This document shows, piece after piece, positions 6,051 through 8,923 of a DNA stretch of 8,923 nt. The DNA comes from an uncultured Ruminococcus sp. (lineage in GTDB: Bacteria; Bacillota; Clostridia; Oscillospirales; Ruminococcaceae), in assembly GCA_900556055.1 (NCBI GenBank), contig USNJ01000079.1:1-8923 (forward strand), written 5' to 3'. Under the pieces are notes generated by a model. That model worked only from the letters and a program-made list of their open reading frames with translations, made no database searches and was not told the DNA's origin. Numbering within the stretch: the stretch's first letter is position 1; each line of letters begins with the position of its first letter. A program made the translations under genes and the position numbers.

Positions 6051-8150
6051 ATGTCAGATGCAAAAATTCAGGGAGTTGCAGAATATTTCGGCTGTAACGT
6101 ATTCAATGAGGAAACCATGAAGAACAGGCTTCCCAAGAGCGTTTACAAGTCATTCGTTGCTACTCAGAAGATGGGTACAGCTCTTGATCCCGCTGCTGCG
6201 GATGTTATCGCAGAGGCTATGAAGGACTGGGCTGTTGAAAAGGGCGTTACACATTACACTCACTGGTTCCATCCTATGACAGGACTTTCCGCTGAGAAGC
6301 ATGACTCCTTCATCTCACCGACAGGCGACGGCAAGGTCATCATGGAATTCTCAGGCAAGGAGCTTATCAAGGGCGAGCCTGATGCTTCTTCGTTCCCTTC
6401 GGGCGGTCTGAGAGCAACATTCGAGGCAAGAGGCTATACCGCATGGGATCCTACATCTCCTGCATTTATCAAGGATAACACACTTTACATTCCTACTGCT
6501 TTCTGCTCATACACAGGTGAGGTTCTCGATAAGAAGACTCCTCTTCTTCGTTCAATGGAGGTAATTTCCGAGCAGGCTGTCAGAGTTTTGAAGCTCTTCG
6601 GCAACAAGACTGCTACAAGAGTTACAACAACGGTTGGTCCTGAGCAGGAATACTTCCTCGTTGACAAGAAGCTTTACGATCAGCGTAAGGATCTGATCTT
6701 CACAGGAAGAACACTCTTCGGCGCAAAGGCACCTAAGGGTCAGGAGCTTGAGGATCACTATTTCGGAAATATCAAGACAAGAGTTCAGGAATACATGAAG
6801 GATCTCGATGAAGAGCTCTGGAAGCTTGGAATCCTTTCCAAGACTGAGCATAACGAGGTTGCTCCCGCACAGCACGAGATGGCTCCTATCTTCACAACAT
6901 CAAACGTTGCAGCTGACCAGAACGCACTGACAATGGAGATCATGAAGAAGGTCGCTCTGAGACATGGTCTTGTATGTCTGCTCCACGAAAAGCCTTTCGC
7001 AGGTGTCAACGGTTCGGGTAAGCACAACAACTGGTCCATCTCCACAAACGATGGTCAGAACCTTCTCGATCCCGGAAAGGATCCTAAGGACAATATTCAG
7101 TTCCTTACTTTCCTTGCTGCTATCATCAAGGCTGTTGATGAAAATGCAGATCTGCTGAGACTTTCCGTTGCTTCAGCAGGAAACGATCACCGTCTGGGTG
7201 CTAACGAGGCACCTCCGGCTATCATGTCTATCTTCGTAGGCACAGAGCTGCAGCAGATCCTTGATGCTCTCGAGTCAGGAAACATGATCAAGTCTGACGA
7301 GAACAAGGAATTCGTTATCGGCGTTGAGGCTCTGCCTAATTTCCCCAAGGATACAACGGACCGTAACAGAACATCTCCTTTTGCATTCACTGGAAATAAG
7401 TTCGAGTTCAGAAGCCTTGGTTCTTCCGAAACTATCGCATGCACAAACTGCATCCTTAATACAATCGTTGCAAATTCCCTTAAGGAATTCGCTGATGCTC
7501 TTGAAGGTTCCAACAACTTTACTGTTGACCTCAACAATCTGCTTGTTGATACTATCAAGAAGCACAAGAGGATCATCTTCAACGGCAACGGCTATGATGA
7601 GAGCTGGGTAGTAGAGGCTGAAAAGAGAGGTCTGCCTAACTACGTTTCTACTGTTGATGCTGTTCCTCACTATACAGATGAGAAGAACATCAAGATGTTC
7701 GAGATGTTCAAGGTTTATACAAGAACTGAGCTTGAATCCAGAACCGAGATCATCCTTGAAAACTACTCCAAGGTTCTGAACATTGAGGCTCTTACAATGA
7801 TCGATATGTCCAGAAAGAACATTCTGCCCGCAGGCATGAAGTTTGCTAAGACCCTCGTTGATTCCATTGTTGCAAAGAATGCGGCAGGTGTTGACAGCTC
7901 CGTTGAGAAGAAGCTGGCTGACAAGGTTTCCGGACTTGTTGCTTCCATTGACTCCGCTACATCTGTTCTTGAGGCAAAGGTTGTCGGATCCAAGGACGTT
8001 GAGGGCGCTGAGGCTAATGCTAAGTACTTCAGAAACGAGGTATTCTCGTCAATGCAGTCACTGAGAGCTGTTGCTGATGAGCTTGAAACAATCACTCCTG
8101 AAGAAGTATGGCCTTTCCCCACATACGGCGATCTGCTCTTCAGAGTATAA
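6051..8150 (+). CDS. glnN: Glutamine synthetase type III
   Basis: This enzyme makes glutamine from glutamate, ammonia and ATP, the main ammonia-assimilation step in ammonia-rich gut habitats. At 699 residues it has the long type III form; types I and II are about 350-470. Type III blocks seen include [12 protein letters not shown] (67-78), [13 protein letters not shown] (116-128), active-site VGPEQEYF (195-202), [14 protein letters not shown] (268-281), the ATP/glutamate-site [10 protein letters not shown] (320-329), LGANEAPP (382-389) and [19 protein letters not shown] (437-455). No key block is missing. ATG 6051 is chosen because GGGAGGA at 6037-6043 lies 7 bases upstream and [14 protein letters not shown] is the usual N-terminus. 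An in-frame ATG at 5982 would add 23 residues encoded by the leader hairpin. The gene has its own promoter and a terminator-like leader, so control at the RNA level is likely. Its glutamine product is the amide donor for GatCAB encoded just upstream. Confidence 0.97.
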   Translation: MSDAKIQGVAEYFGCNVFNEETMKNRLPKSVYKSFVATQKMGTALDPAAADVIAEAMKDWAVEKGVTHYTHWFHPMTGLSAEKHDSFISPTGDGKVIMEFSGKELIKGEPDASSFPSGGLRATFEARGYTAWDPTSPAFIKDNTLYIPTAFCSYTGEVLDKKTPLLRSMEVISEQAVRVLKLFGNKTATRVTTTVGPEQEYFLVDKKLYDQRKDLIFTGRTLFGAKAPKGQELEDHYFGNIKTRVQEYMKDLDEELWKLGILSKTEHNEVAPAQHEMAPIFTTSNVAADQNALTMEIMKKVALRHGLVCLLHEKPFAGVNGSGKHNNWSISTNDGQNLLDPGKDPKDNIQFLTFLAAIIKAVDENADLLRLSVASAGNDHRLGANEAPPAIMSIFVGTELQQILDALESGNMIKSDENKEFVIGVEALPNFPKDTTDRNRTSPFAFTGNKFEFRSLGSSETIACTNCILNTIVANSLKEFADALEGSNNFTVDLNNLLVDTIKKHKRIIFNGNGYDESWVVEAEKRGLPNYVSTVDAVPHYTDEKNIKMFEMFKVYTRTELESRTEIILENYSKVLNIEALTMIDMSRKNILPAGMKFAKTLVDSIVAKNAAGVDSSVEKKLADKVSGLVASIDSATSVLEAKVVGSKDVEGAEANAKYFRNEVFSSMQSLRAVADELETITPEEVWPFPTYGDLLFRV

Positions 8151-8184
8151 TGATCTTTGTTCAGAGATTATGTAATTACTTAAG

Positions 8185-8208
8185 ACATTTTCATTTATCC
8201 GAAAATGT
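8185..8208 (+). repeat. AT-rich 8-bp inverted repeat downstream of glnN
   Basis: ACATTTTC at 8185-8192 pairs perfectly with GAAAATGT at 8201-8208 around an 8-base loop. No T-run follows, so it is not a convincing terminator. It may help protect the mRNA 3' end or may be chance. Confidence 0.35.
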
Positions 8209-8251
8209 GTGAATGTACTACCGTATGTCATGCATTTACTCACTTTTACAC

Positions 8252-8282
8252 GGCACGCAGGTTTTCCCTGAGCCTGCGTGCC
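8252..8282 (+). repeat. GC-rich hairpin with a perfect 10-bp stem downstream of glnN
   Basis: GGCACGCAGG at 8252-8261 pairs perfectly with CCTGCGTGCC at 8273-8282 across an 11-base loop. No U-tract follows, so alone it is not a classical intrinsic terminator. It sits 22 bases before a full terminator and may act as a 3'-end stabiliser, a processing site or part of a small RNA. Confidence 0.65.
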
Positions 8283-8303
8283 ATCTCCCTTGATCATTCA
8301 GGC

Positions 8304-8341
8304 AAATGGTGAACACTTTTGATAGGTGTTCACCATTTTTT
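8304..8341 (+). terminator. Intrinsic terminator of glnN
   Basis: A perfect 13-bp stem (8304-8316 with 8326-8338, core ATGGTGAACAC) encloses a 9-base loop. A T-run at 8336-8341 overlaps the stem's end. It is the strongest rho-independent terminator in the window, about 155 bases after the glnN stop. On the opposite strand only the A-run before the stem (8304-8306) would give Us, so it mainly terminates rightward transcription. Confidence 0.85.
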
Positions 8342-8361
8342 ATCTTTTCCAAAAAATTCTC

Positions 8362-8390
8362 TTGCAAAATCAGTTGTTTTGTAGTATAAT
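8362..8390 (+). promoter_or_regulatory. Sigma-A promoter for the exported protein gene
   Basis: TTGCAA at 8362-8367 (TTG plus final A match the -35 consensus) is followed after exactly 17 bases by a perfect TATAAT at 8385-8390. The predicted start is near 8397, leaving an unusually long leader of about 230 bases before ATG 8629. The -35 region sits within CTTGCAAAAT, a 10-mer also present in the TTGCAA array before glnN. Confidence 0.7.
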
Positions 8391-8628
8391 AAATATAAGT
8401 TATGTATATAAGAAAACACTGAATAATTCATTTCTGCTGTTTTTCGTTATCATCTTCGGGAACGGATCTTTTAAGCTTTGCTCATAACGGCGAAATTAAC
8501 GATTTGCATTAATTAACTTTTTTAATGATTTGTTATTTACGCTAACTTGAAAATGGAAATATCAGTAAGTGCTGTAATGACTGCTTTTCGTATCATGCAG
8601 TTTTTTCGGAACTATGCGGGGATTATAT

Positions 8629-8923
8629 ATGAATAAGAAATTTTGCCGTATGACGGCGTTTCTGCTTTCGGCTGCTGCTGCGATAAGCTGTTTATCGCCA
8701 AGCACTGAGGCATATTATATATTTGATGACACAGTTGTGACTTTTGATATAAATACAGGTGACGGACTCACAAAAATAAGTCCTTATATCTACGGAATTG
8801 CCGATGCTGATGAGCTTGAAGGCGTTACTGTCAATGCTGTCAAGCAGAGCAGCACCGCACTTTCTACATATAACTGGGAAACAAATTATGCAAATTCAGG
8901 CGCACAGGCAAATAATTCAAACG
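8629..8923 (+). CDS. Exported protein with GH44-like N-terminus, cut at right edge
   Basis: The window shows 98 residues and the frame is still open at the end. The start is a signal peptide: positive MNKKFCR, hydrophobic stretch MTAFLLSAAAAIS, and a likely cleavage after TEA at residue 28. Cys21 follows AIS, a poor lipobox, so lipoprotein export is less likely. GCGGGGA at 8616-8622 is the ribosome-binding site, 6 bases before the ATG. The mature region has VTFDINTG, KISPYIYGI (49-57) and STYNWETNYANSG (79-91). This resembles the N-terminus of family 44 endoglucanases, which contain ISPYIYG and a YNWENN-like segment. However, the Arg-Gly-Gly-Asn-Arg-like stretch that normally precedes YNWE in that family is replaced by KQSSTALS. 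The catalytic glutamates lie beyond the window, so activity cannot be judged. Being exported is confident; the GH44 relation is a tentative inference. It has its own promoter and is not part of the glnN transcript. Confidence 0.7.
   Translation, partial: MNKKFCRMTAFLLSAAAAISCLSPSTEAYYIFDDTVVTFDINTGDGLTKISPYIYGIADADELEGVTVNAVKQSSTALSTYNWETNYANSGAQANNSN

Larger units (their letters stand above)
8151..8628. other. Gene-free interval between glnN and the exported protein gene
   Basis: I see no credible gene in these 478 bases. They hold three hairpins (8185-8208, 8252-8282, 8304-8341), a sigma-A promoter (8362-8390) and then an AT-rich leader of about 230 bases. A 27-codon ORF at 8553-8636 that overlaps the next start lacks a ribosome-binding site. 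No tRNA, CRISPR array, insertion sequence or recognisable riboswitch is present. Confidence 0.7.

Noticed and set aside
8058..8297. A 79-residue minus-strand ORF across the glnN end and downstream hairpins
   Set aside because: It overlaps glnN coding sequence and the GC-rich hairpin, has no family resemblance and no sensible promoter. It is an antisense shadow.
8553..8636. A 27-codon leader ORF overlapping the start of the exported protein gene
   Set aside because: It has no ribosome-binding site and no recognisable composition. An ORF of this length is expected by chance.

Overview
The window looks like chromosomal DNA from a fibre-degrading Firmicute of the Ruminococcus type (Oscillospiraceae). 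This is inferred from three things: a type III glutamine synthetase, an archaeal-type aspartyl-tRNA synthetase encoded with gatCAB, and the start of an exported protein resembling glycoside hydrolase family 44. Promoters are of the sigma-A kind, and UGA is an ordinary stop here (gatA ends in it). All convincing genes are on the + strand.

Layout. (1) 2-1078: a PLP-dependent enzyme of the methionine gamma-lyase / 'aluminium resistance' (YnbB) family. It is cut by the left edge of the window and interrupted by an in-frame TGA at 599-601, so it appears broken unless that stop is an error. (2) 1134-1162: a sigma-A promoter. It is followed by a tight four-gene operon, gatC, gatA, gatB and aspS (1220-5795), with gaps of 16-40 bases and no T-box leader. 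(3) 5796-6050: a regulatory interval with four palindromic TTGCAA sites, a near-consensus promoter and a 17-position hairpin followed by a U-tract. The hairpin looks like an intrinsic terminator placed inside the 5' leader of the next gene. (4) 6051-8150: glnN, type III glutamine synthetase. (5) 8151-8628: no gene; it holds three hairpins, of which the third is a strong terminator, and then a new promoter with a leader of about 230 bases. (6) 8629 to the window end: the N-terminus of an exported protein.

How the genes fit together. The AspRS belongs to a group that in many organisms charges both tRNA-Asp and tRNA-Asn. GatCAB then converts Asp-tRNA-Asn to Asn-tRNA-Asn, and Glu-tRNA-Gln to Gln-tRNA-Gln where needed, using glutamine as the amide donor. 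The next gene makes glutamine from glutamate and ammonia. The block therefore reads as an ammonia to glutamine to amide-aminoacyl-tRNA module, though glnN has its own promoter and its own regulation. The most interesting unexplained part is the glnN upstream and leader region. The second is the exported protein, which keeps parts of the GH44 N-terminus but lacks the usual Arg-x-Gly-Gly-Asn-Arg-like segment.
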